Origin: Pseudomonadota bacterium
GTDB lineage: Bacteria > Pseudomonadota > Gammaproteobacteria > Burkholderiales > Gallionellaceae
NCBI GenBank assembly: GCA_021783525.1
Contig: JAJXTT010000084.1
Location: forward strand, 1-7,255
Direction of reading: 5' to 3'
DNA: 7,255 nt
Shown: piece after piece, positions 1-6,244 of the stretch
How the letters are laid out: every line of letters starts with the position of its first letter
Numbering within the stretch: the first letter of the stretch is position 1
Position numbers and translations under genes: made by a program
The notes under the pieces: generated by a model
Database searches by the model: none
What the model saw: the letters and a program-made list of their open reading frames with translations, nothing else
Told to the model about the DNA's origin: nothing

Positions 1-1006
1 TATGCTGGGAAGTGGCGACGGTGGCGAAATAGGGTTCATCGGGGATCTTGGCCAATTGCAGGCCGAAATGTGCCGGGTCGGCGATGATGTTCTTCACGGC
101 CAGCAGCTTGGGCACGTAGTTGCGCGTCTCGCGCGGCATCCTGAGATGCGCGTAATCGGTCGGTTTGTGGTGCTTGCGGTTGTAGGCCTGTGCGCGGGTG
201 ACGCCGTTCTCGCCCCAGTTGTAGGCGGCCAGCGCGAGCTCCCAGTCGCCGAACTGGTCGTGCAGCTTCTGCAGGTAATCCAGCGCACCGTTGGTCGCGC
301 CGATGATGTCGCGGCGGCCGTCGTGCCACCAGTTCTGTTCCATGCCGAAATGCTTGCCGGTGGACGGGATGAACTGCCAGATGCCGGAGGCGCTGGCGAT
401 CGAATTGGCACTCGGATTGAACGCGCTTTCGATGATCGGCAGCAGGGCGATCTCGGACGGCATGCCGCGGCGATCGACTTCTTCCATGATGTAGAACAGG
501 TAGCGCTGTGCTCGCTCGCTCATGCGCAGGACGTAATCCGGATGGTTGGCGTACCATTTTTCATGGCGCTTGATCAGCGGGCTATTGAGGTCATTCATGG
601 CGAAGCCGGCACGGATGCGCTGCCACAGATCGCCATTGGGCGACTCGGGTGCAACGATCATGGCTTCGCGTATTGGTGCAGGAGCCTGAGTCTCCGGTTC
701 CGCCGCGGCAGCTGCCGAGGCAGCGGAAGTTCCGGAAGCAGCGACAGTATCCGGCGCCTGGACGGCGGTTGCCGTTTGTGGCGTTGCCAGCGGTAGCGTT
801 GCAGCCTGAGGTACGGCGGATTGAGTCTGGACGGGCAGTGTGGTGTTCAGTGCAGGAACGGTTGCTTCCGAGGTGCCGGTCGCGACGGTGCGTGCGGATA
901 ACTCGGGACTATTCATCGCCAAAGCCGTATCTGCTCTGGATGCCATGGCAACGGTGCAGCCGAGCACGGCGCTCAAGACCAGCATTAACGGCTTATTGAG
1001 AATCAC
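1..1006 (-). CDS. mltD: Membrane-bound lytic murein transglycosylase D, N-terminal 335 residues (3' end outside window)
   Basis: Cleaves peptidoglycan glycan strands between MurNAc and GlcNAc, forming 1,6-anhydro-MurNAc, in the periplasm or at the envelope. Residues about 1-25 look like an export signal: a Lys near the start, a hydrophobic stretch, then either a weak lipobox (VLGC) or an AMASRA-type cleavage site. Residues about 26-110 are a low-complexity Ala/Thr/Pro/Val linker. The SLT domain begins near residue 180: the catalytic Glu is in PIIESAFNP (about residue 193), followed by SGIWQFIPSTG and LALAAYNWGENGV, then the MltD-typical PRETRNYVPKLLAVK segment. LysM repeats expected at the C-terminus would lie beyond position 1. 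I chose the GTG at 1006 because it gives the signal peptide a charged N-region; an in-frame TAA lies 21 nt upstream. The ATG at 985 is an alternative. The Shine-Dalgarno is weak for both. A good promoter sits just upstream. Family assignment is firm; the exact start is not. Confidence 0.9.
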   Translation of the reverse strand, partial: MILNKPLMLVLSAVLGCTVAMASRADTALAMNSPELSARTVATGTSEATVPALNTTLPVQTQSAVPQAATLPLATPQTATAVQAPDTVAASGTSAASAAAAAEPETQAPAPIREAMIVAPESPNGDLWQRIRAGFAMNDLNSPLIKRHEKWYANHPDYVLRMSERAQRYLFYIMEEVDRRGMPSEIALLPIIESAFNPSANSIASASGIWQFIPSTGKHFGMEQNWWHDGRRDIIGATNGALDYLQKLHDQFGDWELALAAYNWGENGVTRAQAYNRKHHKPTDYAHLRMPRETRNYVPKLLAVKNIIADPAHFGLQLAKIPDEPYFATVATSQH

Positions 1007-1038
1007 TATAGGCGACCGAGTGGTTTAAAAGTGCCGAG

Positions 1039-1067
1039 ATGGTAGCGGACAGGTAGGGATGAGTCAA
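1039..1067 (-). promoter_or_regulatory. Predicted sigma70 promoter of mltD
   Basis: On the minus strand there is a -35 box TTGACT (1067-1062), a 17-nt spacer, and a -10 box TACCAT (1044-1039). The box matches and optimal spacing are good. Transcription would start near 1032, leaving a leader of about 25 nt before the GTG start of mltD. It means mltD has its own promoter and need not depend on read-through from acs. Confidence 0.6.
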
Positions 1068-1080
1068 TACAATTAAGGAG

Positions 1081-1114
1081 TTGCGTTAAGCAGTTGCGGA
1101 ACTGCTTAACGCAA
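1081..1114 (-). terminator. Perfect 15-bp stem-loop between the acs array and mltD, probable terminator
   Basis: A perfect inverted repeat: 15-bp arms (TTGCGTTAAGCAGTT and its complement) around a 4-nt loop. It lies 13 nt beyond the stop of the last acs-like repeat and 13 bp before the mltD -35 box, the right place to end acs transcription. After the stem on the minus strand the sequence is CTCCTTAATTGTATT, which is only moderately T-rich, so it is not a textbook intrinsic terminator. It could instead stabilise the acs 3' end or be a repetitive palindrome. The plus-strand side has no T-run. Confidence 0.5.
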
Positions 1115-1127
1115 ACCGGATGTGGTT

Positions 1128-1211
1128 TTAGCGCATCATTTCCTTAAGTTGCTCCAGGATGTCCGGGTTCTGGTTCCGGCCGCTACGCTCAACATGGCTC
1201 AGAAACACCAT
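1128..1211 (-). CDS. Possible 27-codon small ORF, diverged outer copy ending in an acs-like tail
   Basis: A complete ORF starting MVFLSHVERSGRNQ and ending NPDILEQLKEMMR, then TAA. Compared with the inner copies, seven codons change synonymously (CAA to CAG, then E, Q, L, K, E and R codons in the tail). The replacements are A to V, K or P to E, S to N, A to D, V to M and I to M. So the tail looks as if it has been read as protein, either as a small peptide or formerly as the true acs C-terminus. An AGG lies 5 nt before the ATG. No membrane segment or known family is visible. It may not be translated. Confidence 0.3.
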   Translation of the reverse strand: MVFLSHVERSGRNQNPDILEQLKEMMR

Positions 1212-1237
1212 GTTAGCCTGCGCCGAAACCCGGCAGA

Positions 1238-1321
1238 TTATCGAATGACCTCTTTTAACTGTTCCAGGATGGCCGGGTTTTGGCTCCGGCCGCTAGGCTT
1301 AACATGGCTCAGAAACGCCAT
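1238..1321 (-). CDS. Possible 27-codon small ORF, middle repeat copy
   Basis: Starts MAFLSHVKPSGRSQ and ends with NPAILEQLKEVIR and TAA, the same tail as Acs. It differs from the copy at 1348-1431 by Arg to Pro at residue 9 (CGT to CCT) and one silent change in the Ala codon (GCT to GCC). An AGG lies 5 nt before the ATG and the ORF begins 26 nt after the previous stop, as in the other units. The start codon lies in the left arm of a hairpin (1300-1325). Function unknown; it could be only a by-product of duplicating acs sequence. Confidence 0.3.
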   Translation of the reverse strand: MAFLSHVKPSGRSQNPAILEQLKEVIR

Positions 1322-1347
1322 GTTAGCCTGCACCGAAACCCGGCCGA

Positions 1348-1431
1348 TTATCGAATGACCTCTTTTAACTGTTCCAGGATAGCCGGGTTTTGGCTCCGGC
1401 CGCTACGCTTAACATGGCTCAGAAACGCCAT
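1348..1431 (-). CDS. Possible 27-codon small ORF, repeat copy next to acs
   Basis: Begins 26 nt after the acs stop codon, starting MAFLSHVKRSGRSQ and ending with the Acs tail NPAILEQLKEVIR and TAA. The N-terminal half is basic (His, Lys, Arg, Arg) and unrelated to the Acs residues at the same place (DVSTLE). AGG at 1439-1437 is 5 nt from the ATG. Translation could be coupled to acs if ribosomes reach the stop and open the hairpin holding the start codon (1410-1435). No homolog is recognised; whether a peptide is made cannot be told from sequence. Confidence 0.3.
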   Translation of the reverse strand: MAFLSHVKRSGRSQNPAILEQLKEVIR

Positions 1432-1457
1432 GTTAGCCTGCACCGAAACCCGTCCAA

Positions 1458-3425
1458 TTATCGAATAACCTCTTTTAACTGTTCCAGGATGGCCGGGTTT
1501 TCCAAAGTCGAGACATCCTGGGTGATCTCCTCGCCTTTGGCGACCGCACGCAACAGGCGGCGCATGATCTTGCCGGAGCGGGTCTTGGGCAGGTTTTCCC
1601 CGAACCGGATCTCGTCCGGTTTGGCGATGGGGCCGATCTCCTTGCCGACCCAGTTGCGCAGTTCCTCGGCCAATTTTTTGGCGGCCGCGGCATCCGACGG
1701 GCGGACCCCCTTCAGTACCACAAAGGCAACCACGGCCTCGCCCTTGATCTCGTGCGGCTTGCCGACCACGGCGGCTTCCGCAACCAGCGGGTTGGAAACC
1801 AGCGCAGATTCGATCTCCATGGTGCCCAGACGGTGACCGGAGACGTTCAGCACGTCGTCGATGCGTCCCATGATCCAGAAGTAGCCGTCCTCGTCGCGGT
1901 GGGCGGAGTCGCCGGCCAGGTAGGCACCCTTCATTTCTTCCGGGAAGTAGCCTTTCTTGTAACGCTCCGGGTCGCCCCAGATCGTGCGGATTTGCGATGG
2001 GAACGGTTTCTTGATGACCAGGAAACCGCCATGCTGGTCGTTTACCTCGTCGCCTGCTTCATTGACGATGGTGGCGATGATGCCGGGCAGCGGCAGGGTA
2101 CAGGTACCGGGCTTGATCGGCATCGCACCGGGGAGGGGGGCGATCATGTGGCAACCGGTCTCGGTCTGCCACCAGGTGTCCACGATCGGGCAGCGAGCCT
2201 GCCCCACCGTGTTGTAGTACCACATCCATGCTTCCGGATTGATCGGTTCGCCAACCGTACCGAGCAGGCGCAGACTGGAAAGATCGTATTTGGTCGGCAG
2301 GTCTCCGCCCAGCTTGATCAGGGAGCGGATGGCGGTCGGGGCGGTATAGAAGGTGGTGACCTTGTGGTCCTGGATCATCTTCCAGAAGCGTCCGGCGTCC
2401 GGATAAGTCGGCACGCCTTCGAATATGACCTGGGTTGCGCCCATGGCCAGCGGGCCGTACGCGACGTAGCTGTGGCCGGTGATCCAGCCCACGTCGGCCG
2501 TACACCAGAAGATGTCGGACGGTTTGTAGTCGAACACCCATTTCAGGGAGACCATGGCGCCCAGCAGGTAACCGCCTGTGGAGTGTTGCACGCCCTTGGG
2601 TTTGCCGGTGGAGCCGGAGGTGTAAAGGATGAACAGGGGGTGTTCCGCGCCGACCCACTCGGGTTCGCAGGTGTTGACTTGCCCGGCGACCAGGTCGTGC
2701 CACCAGATGTTGTTCTTGGTGTTCCACTGCGCGTCGCCGCCGGTGCGCTTGTAGACGACAACCGTGTGGACGGCATCGCAGCCGCCGAGGCTGAGCGCTT
2801 CATCCACGGCCGGTTTCAGTGCCATCGCCTTGCCGCCGCGGAATTGGCCGTCCGCGGTGATCACGGCCACGGCCTGCGCGTCGGTGATGCGCTCATGCAG
2901 GCTCTTGGACGAGAAACCGCCGAATACGACAGAGTGGATCGCGCCGATGCGCGCGCAGGCCTGCATGGCAACCACCGCTTCCACGCTCATCGGCATGTAG
3001 ATGATCACGCGATCGCCTTTCTTGATCCCGCGCGACTTCAGGCCGTTGGCGAACTGGCAAACGCGGCCGTGCAACTCGCGGTAGCTGACCCGCGCCACGG
3101 TGCCGTCGTCGGCTTCGAATATGATCGCGGTCTTTTCGGGTTGGCTGGTCAGGTGCCGGTCGAGGCAATTATAGGAAACATTCAGTTCGCCGTCCTCGAA
3201 CCATTTGTAGAAAGGCGCGTTGCTTTCATCCAGCGTCTTCGTGAAAGGCTTGTGCCAGAGGACATTCTCCCTCGCCAGACCGGACCAGAATCCCGCATAG
3301 TCTTTGGCGGCTGCGTCGCACATGGCCTTGTACGCGGACATACCGGACACATTGGCCTGTTTGACGAATGCCTCGGAAGGGTTGAATACACGGTTTTCGT
3401 GCATGACGGACTGGATGTTGGACAT
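1458..3425 (-). CDS. acs: Acetyl-CoA synthetase (acetate-CoA ligase, AMP-forming)
   Basis: Activates acetate with ATP to acetyl-AMP, then transfers it to CoA; a cytoplasmic route for acetate assimilation. At 655 residues it is full length for the family. The N-terminal ACAS domain comes first, then the P-loop-like A3 motif YTSGSTGKPKG (about 268-278), the GVPTYPD and VGEPINPEAW segments, and DTWWQTETG (about 416-424), whose second Trp restricts the pocket to acetate. Near the C-terminus RSGKIMRRLLR places the catalytic Lys at about 619, the residue controlled by reversible acetylation in known Acs enzymes. The start is set by GGAG 6 nt upstream of the ATG. It follows the HD-GYP gene by 28 nt, so the two are probably co-transcribed. 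Oddity: its last 13 codons and stop are the first copy of the 110-bp tandem array, so the C-terminus NPAILEQLKEVIR may itself be a product of repeat insertion or conversion. Confidence 0.97.
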   Translation of the reverse strand: MSNIQSVMHENRVFNPSEAFVKQANVSGMSAYKAMCDAAAKDYAGFWSGLARENVLWHKPFTKTLDESNAPFYKWFEDGELNVSYNCLDRHLTSQPEKTAIIFEADDGTVARVSYRELHGRVCQFANGLKSRGIKKGDRVIIYMPMSVEAVVAMQACARIGAIHSVVFGGFSSKSLHERITDAQAVAVITADGQFRGGKAMALKPAVDEALSLGGCDAVHTVVVYKRTGGDAQWNTKNNIWWHDLVAGQVNTCEPEWVGAEHPLFILYTSGSTGKPKGVQHSTGGYLLGAMVSLKWVFDYKPSDIFWCTADVGWITGHSYVAYGPLAMGATQVIFEGVPTYPDAGRFWKMIQDHKVTTFYTAPTAIRSLIKLGGDLPTKYDLSSLRLLGTVGEPINPEAWMWYYNTVGQARCPIVDTWWQTETGCHMIAPLPGAMPIKPGTCTLPLPGIIATIVNEAGDEVNDQHGGFLVIKKPFPSQIRTIWGDPERYKKGYFPEEMKGAYLAGDSAHRDEDGYFWIMGRIDDVLNVSGHRLGTMEIESALVSNPLVAEAAVVGKPHEIKGEAVVAFVVLKGVRPSDAAAAKKLAEELRNWVGKEIGPIAKPDEIRFGENLPKTRSGKIMRRLLRAVAKGEEITQDVSTLENPAILEQLKEVIR

Positions 3426-3453
3426 TGTTATCTCCGCAAGTGGTAATGAAAAT

Positions 3454-4665
3454 TCAGAAGCCTGTAATCTGTTTCAAATCAAAGCCCCATTGGGCCGGAT
3501 CTTCGGCGCTGGCAATGCTTTCCCGCGACCGGCTCAAGTCTATCATTTCCGGCATGATCGGCTCATTGGACTTTGTCGAAAAAAAGGCTTTGACGATAGG
3601 GGTGAGCAGGCTTTTCCCTGTCTGTTCGATGACTATAGCCAACCTTCCTGACTTGAGTCTTACTAAGGTGCCCGAGGGGTAGATGCCGATGGTTTTGACA
3701 AACGCCTGGAACACCTTTTCGTCGAAGTGCCCGTTGCGCCACTCGGCCATTTTGCGTATGGCCTCGGCGGGTTCCCAGCCGTTCTTGTAGCAGCGGTTTG
3801 AGGTGAGCGCGTCATACACGTCGCATACAGCCCCCATGCGTGCGAGGAGGGTCAGTTTTTCACCCGAAATGCGATCCGGATAGCCCGTGCCGTCGACGCG
3901 CTCATGGTGATGCAGGCACACATCAAGCGCGACGGCGGTGATATCCGGCGAATCCTGCAGTACTTCCCAGCCCTTGCGCGGATGTTCCTTGATGAGTTCG
4001 AACTCTTCATCCGTCAGCTTGCCGGGTTTGTTGAGCACCGCGTCATCGATCATCATTTTGCCGACATCGTGCAGCAGGCCGGCCAGTCCGGCATCTTTCA
4101 GGTCCTGGCCGGTTAGCCCGAGCTGTTTACCCAATGCGATCATCAGCGCGCAGACGGCGACCGAGTGCATATAGGTGTAATCGTCCTTGGTTTTCAGCCG
4201 GACCAGGTTAAGAAAGGCTTCCGGGTTGCGCATGATGGACTGACTGATCTCTTCCACCAGCGGAGCGGCTTCGCTGACCTTGATCGCGTTTCCCATGCGC
4301 ACTTCGTTGAACATGGAAGTGACCGCTTCCTTGCTCTTGGCCTGCAGCTTGCGCGCGCGCGCCATTTCATCGTGTATGGGGGTATGGGGTTCGGGCGGCG
4401 GTTCCGTCGCGATCTTCAACAAATCGGCTTCGACCTTCTTTTTTTCTTCCTCGCCAGTGGATACGACGGCTTTGGATTCGACATCCAGTCCTTTCTCGGT
4501 ATCGATCCAGACCTCCTGTATTCCGCAGGTCTGCAGCGTTTTCAGGTCTGCATCGATGGACAGCAAAAAGGCTTTTTTCCAGAACGGGTGATCCATCCAG
4601 CTGCCACAGATCTCGTTGATGAACATGCCTGTACGGATATTGCGCACATGTATCTTTTTCAGCAT
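3454..4665 (-). CDS. HD-GYP domain cyclic-di-GMP phosphodiesterase with N-terminal DUF3391
   Basis: Predicted cytoplasmic enzyme that hydrolyses c-di-GMP and so affects motility and biofilm decisions. The 403-residue protein opens with a DUF3391 domain (about 1-130; IRTGMFINEI and SWMDHPFW are typical), including a charged Glu/Lys linker near 70-115. The HD-GYP domain covers about 150-345 and keeps the metal ligands and signature: His167, the HD pair 199-200 in LLHDVGK, His228 in KEHPRKG, HHHE at 252-255, DGTGYP at 258-263 and Asp282. No residue expected for catalysis is obviously missing. The frame is open further upstream to 5067, but that stretch overlaps the SemiSWEET and channel genes and does not look like this family, so the ATG at 4665 is chosen; it has no strong Shine-Dalgarno. 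A promoter is predicted in the 65-nt gap before it. No receiver or sensor domain is present, so the input signal is unknown. Confidence 0.93.
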   Translation of the reverse strand: MLKKIHVRNIRTGMFINEICGSWMDHPFWKKAFLLSIDADLKTLQTCGIQEVWIDTEKGLDVESKAVVSTGEEEKKKVEADLLKIATEPPPEPHTPIHDEMARARKLQAKSKEAVTSMFNEVRMGNAIKVSEAAPLVEEISQSIMRNPEAFLNLVRLKTKDDYTYMHSVAVCALMIALGKQLGLTGQDLKDAGLAGLLHDVGKMMIDDAVLNKPGKLTDEEFELIKEHPRKGWEVLQDSPDITAVALDVCLHHHERVDGTGYPDRISGEKLTLLARMGAVCDVYDALTSNRCYKNGWEPAEAIRKMAEWRNGHFDEKVFQAFVKTIGIYPSGTLVRLKSGRLAIVIEQTGKSLLTPIVKAFFSTKSNEPIMPEMIDLSRSRESIASAEDPAQWGFDLKQITGF

Positions 4666-4706
4666 CGCAAATCGGTAATATTGTTGTCGATGAGACAGGG
4701 GTGGAG

Positions 4707-4734
4707 ATTGTAACCCAGCCCGCGCGAGGCTCAA
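4707..4734 (-). promoter_or_regulatory. Predicted sigma70 promoter for the HD-GYP/acs pair
   Basis: Minus-strand -35 TTGAGC (4734-4729), 16-nt spacer, -10 TACAAT (4712-4707). The -10 box matches five of six consensus bases and the -35 four of six. It overlaps the SemiSWEET stop codon and would give a leader of about 35 nt before the HD-GYP ATG. The gap between the two genes contains nothing else that I can identify. Confidence 0.45.
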
Positions 4735-4985
4735 CCGAAACGTAGTTTCAATACCAGTACAGTCCCGGCCAGCAGCAGGGTGATGCTGTTGGCGATGATG
4801 ACCGGCCAGGCATCGAGCAGGATGCCGTATGCCAGCCAAAGTGCGACCCCTGCAGTGAAAAAGGTATACATGAGCAGGGAAATGTCTTTTGTGTGCCGGG
4901 TCTGCCATACACGCCAGACCTGGGGGATGAATGAGCCGGTGGTCAATGCGGCTGCGATCCCGCCTATCCACTCTGGGCTGGACAT
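4731..4985 (-). CDS. SemiSWEET family (PQ-loop/MtN3) transporter
   Basis: A small inner-membrane protein of 84 residues, the usual SemiSWEET length, with three predicted membrane helices (about 5-22, 37-57 and 62-80). The family mark is the Pro-Gln pair in SFIPQVWRVWQTR, followed by TKDISLLMYTFF and the PVIIANSITLLL helix with its conserved Asn. Characterised members form homodimers that move sugars by facilitated diffusion; the substrate here cannot be told from sequence. GGAG lies 7 nt before the ATG. The start overlaps the stop of the upstream channel gene by one base (TGATG), so it is translated as part of the efflux operon, which is unusual company for a sugar carrier. Confidence 0.88.
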   Translation of the reverse strand: MSSPEWIGGIAAALTTGSFIPQVWRVWQTRHTKDISLLMYTFFTAGVALWLAYGILLDAWPVIIANSITLLLAGTVLVLKLRFG

Positions 4986-6244
4986 CAGTGCGCTCCGTGT
5001 GGTTCGGTATCCGATGCCCAGAGTTGATGCGCATCAAGCAGCAGGCGGTAACGGGCTTCGTTGGCATCCAGACGCGTCAGGCTCTCGGCGAGAGCGGATT
5101 CGAGTGCCAGGCGTCGCGCGGCGAGCGTTTCGGTCAGGCTGCTTTCCCCCAGACTGTAGGCACGCGAGACCAGCTCTGCATTCTGGCGGATGCTGGCCGC
5201 GGCCTCGCGTGCCTGCAGCCAGATCTGATAGCTGCTCAATGCTTGTGTGTGGGCGGCGTAGATGTCTCCTTCGAGACGGCGTTGCACTGCAACCTCCCGA
5301 TTGCCGGCGATTTGCGCCTGATATTCGGCGTTTTCGGCGTTGGCGCTGCGCACGCCGAACGAAATGGGGATGGTGAGATACACGCCGGTGACTCTTTCGT
5401 TGCCGCCCATCTCGCTCGAGTAACGCAGGCCCACGGTGGGGTCGGGCACGCGGTCGGCACGGCTGCGTTGTGCCAGCATCTGCTGGATGCGCCGCTCGGA
5501 GCGCACCATCTCCAGTTCGTGGTTGTCGTTGAGTATGGTTTGCTTCCAGTAATCGAAATTCTCGGCGACAGGCAGCGGCTCAGAAGGTTCGAGTCGCGAG
5601 GGCAGGACGATCAGCGGAAACTGCCGGATCAGCTCATTGCCGGCCAGCTCGGCGCGCATCCTGGCCTGATGCAGCGACACTGTGGCCTGCGCGACGGCGG
5701 CGTTGGCCTGGCTCAATTCCATGCGCGGCGCATCGCCAGCTTTCAGGCGCTTTTCCGTGGTCTGCGCCTGCTGCATGAGGTTATCGACTTGTTGCTGCCA
5801 CTGCGTCACCTGCATCTGCTCGCGCTGCCAGTTGAACCACAGGTGCAGCAGCGTGCGTCCGGCTTCGTGGCGCGCATCGCCCAGGGCGAAATTGGCGCGG
5901 GTCACGACTTCCTCGCCGATGTCGCTGTCTATCATTACCTTGTTGATCAGGCGCAGCGGGCGCTCCAGGGCGACATCCCATTCTTTCAGGTTCTGGTCGA
6001 CGTTGACGACCTGGCGGTGAGCAGAGCCCGCGCGCAGGTTGAATTCATAGTTGCCGCTTTCCCATTTGCGCTGGTTGACCTGCTCGATCCTGACGCCGGT
6101 CTCGGCATTCAGGACGTTGATATGGCCGCTCAATGCCGCATCAACCTGGGCGTGCGGCGGCAGATCCGGGTAGTTTGTTTCTGCGGCGTTTACCTGCAAG
6201 ACAAACAGGGTAAACCAGAGCGCGATGAATGGCGCAATTTTCAT
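4985..6244 (-). CDS. TolC/CzcC-type outer membrane efflux channel
   Basis: The outer-membrane component of a tripartite RND efflux system, forming a trimeric channel that passes through the periplasm. Its 419 residues fit the CzcC/CusC size class. A signal peptide is clear (MKIAPF, then a hydrophobic stretch, cut near VNAAE at about residue 20). The body shows two repeats of long amphipathic coiled-coil helices rich in Gln, Ala, Glu and Arg (about 125-215 and 320-405), with beta-strand segments between such as PTVGLRYSSEMGGNERVTGVYLTIPISFG (written here only as a landmark at about 270-300). There is no N-terminal lipobox Cys, unlike many CusC proteins. The ATG overlaps the stop of the DUF3240 gene by 4 nt (ATGA), and GGGAG lies 6 nt upstream, so the start is well supported. 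The low similarity typical of this family prevents naming the substrate. Confidence 0.87.
   Translation of the reverse strand: MKIAPFIALWFTLFVLQVNAAETNYPDLPPHAQVDAALSGHINVLNAETGVRIEQVNQRKWESGNYEFNLRAGSAHRQVVNVDQNLKEWDVALERPLRLINKVMIDSDIGEEVVTRANFALGDARHEAGRTLLHLWFNWQREQMQVTQWQQQVDNLMQQAQTTEKRLKAGDAPRMELSQANAAVAQATVSLHQARMRAELAGNELIRQFPLIVLPSRLEPSEPLPVAENFDYWKQTILNDNHELEMVRSERRIQQMLAQRSRADRVPDPTVGLRYSSEMGGNERVTGVYLTIPISFGVRSANAENAEYQAQIAGNREVAVQRRLEGDIYAAHTQALSSYQIWLQAREAAASIRQNAELVSRAYSLGESSLTETLAARRLALESALAESLTRLDANEARYRLLLDAHQLWASDTEPHGAH

Larger units (their letters stand above)
1190..1435 (-). other. Three repeated hairpins covering the small-ORF start codons
   Basis: Each repeat carries a 9-bp stem with 8-nt loop: 1190-1215, 1300-1325 and 1410-1435. 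In the acs-sense RNA the arms are UAACAUGGC and GCCAUGUUA, and the small-ORF AUG lies inside the left arm. In the outer unit two bases differ (UAACAUGGU and GCCAUGUUG); both become G.U pairs in acs-sense RNA, but would be A.C mismatches in the opposite-strand RNA. This favours a structure formed in the acs transcript. The role could be 3'-end stabilisation, attenuation or start-codon masking. Confidence 0.6.
1128..1501 (-). repeat. 110-bp tandem array built from the 3' end of acs
   Basis: The block GTTCCAGGAT (GCTCCAGGAT in the first) occurs at 1151, 1261, 1371 and 1481, exactly 110 bp apart. The copy at 1481 is the real acs coding end; the other three lie downstream of the acs stop. Each unit contains about 42 bp matching the last 13 acs codons plus stop, and about 68-71 bp of a non-acs imperfect palindrome bounded by CCGGGTTT and AAACCCGG (for example 1273-1280 and 1336-1343). 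The two inner units are nearly identical. The outermost (1128-1211) has diverged, mainly toward its acs-like tail, and similarity ends at its stop codon. There is no transposase, integrase or other gene in the 450 bp between acs and mltD. I do not recognise the element as a named repeat family. Confidence 0.93.

Noticed and set aside
2..796. 264-codon plus-strand frame at the left edge
   Set aside because: It is opposite mltD, whose SLT catalytic motifs are intact on the minus strand.
1404..1438. Integron attC site (GCTTAAC ... GTTAGCC)
   Set aside because: The right core does not fit GTTRRRY, the distance is too short for attC, and there is no integrase or cassette gene.
1128..1501. CRISPR array
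   Set aside because: The whole 110-bp period is conserved, with no unique spacers, and part of it is acs coding sequence.
1122..1836. Plus-strand open frames through the repeat array
   Set aside because: They are successive frames of the same 110-bp unit, run into antisense acs, and lack a ribosome site or family resemblance.
1752..3446. 564-codon open frame on the plus strand opposite acs
   Set aside because: It is antisense to a full-length, motif-complete acs. Its translation is a His/Asp/Val/Gly-rich composition typical of the reverse frame of a GC-rich gene, with no recognisable domain.
4165..4713. 182-codon plus-strand frame
   Set aside because: It is antisense to the HD-GYP gene, and its protein has no recognisable features.
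4666..5067. Upstream extension of the HD-GYP reading frame
   Set aside because: It overlaps SemiSWEET and the channel gene, and its residues do not resemble DUF3391, which starts properly at the ATG at 4665.
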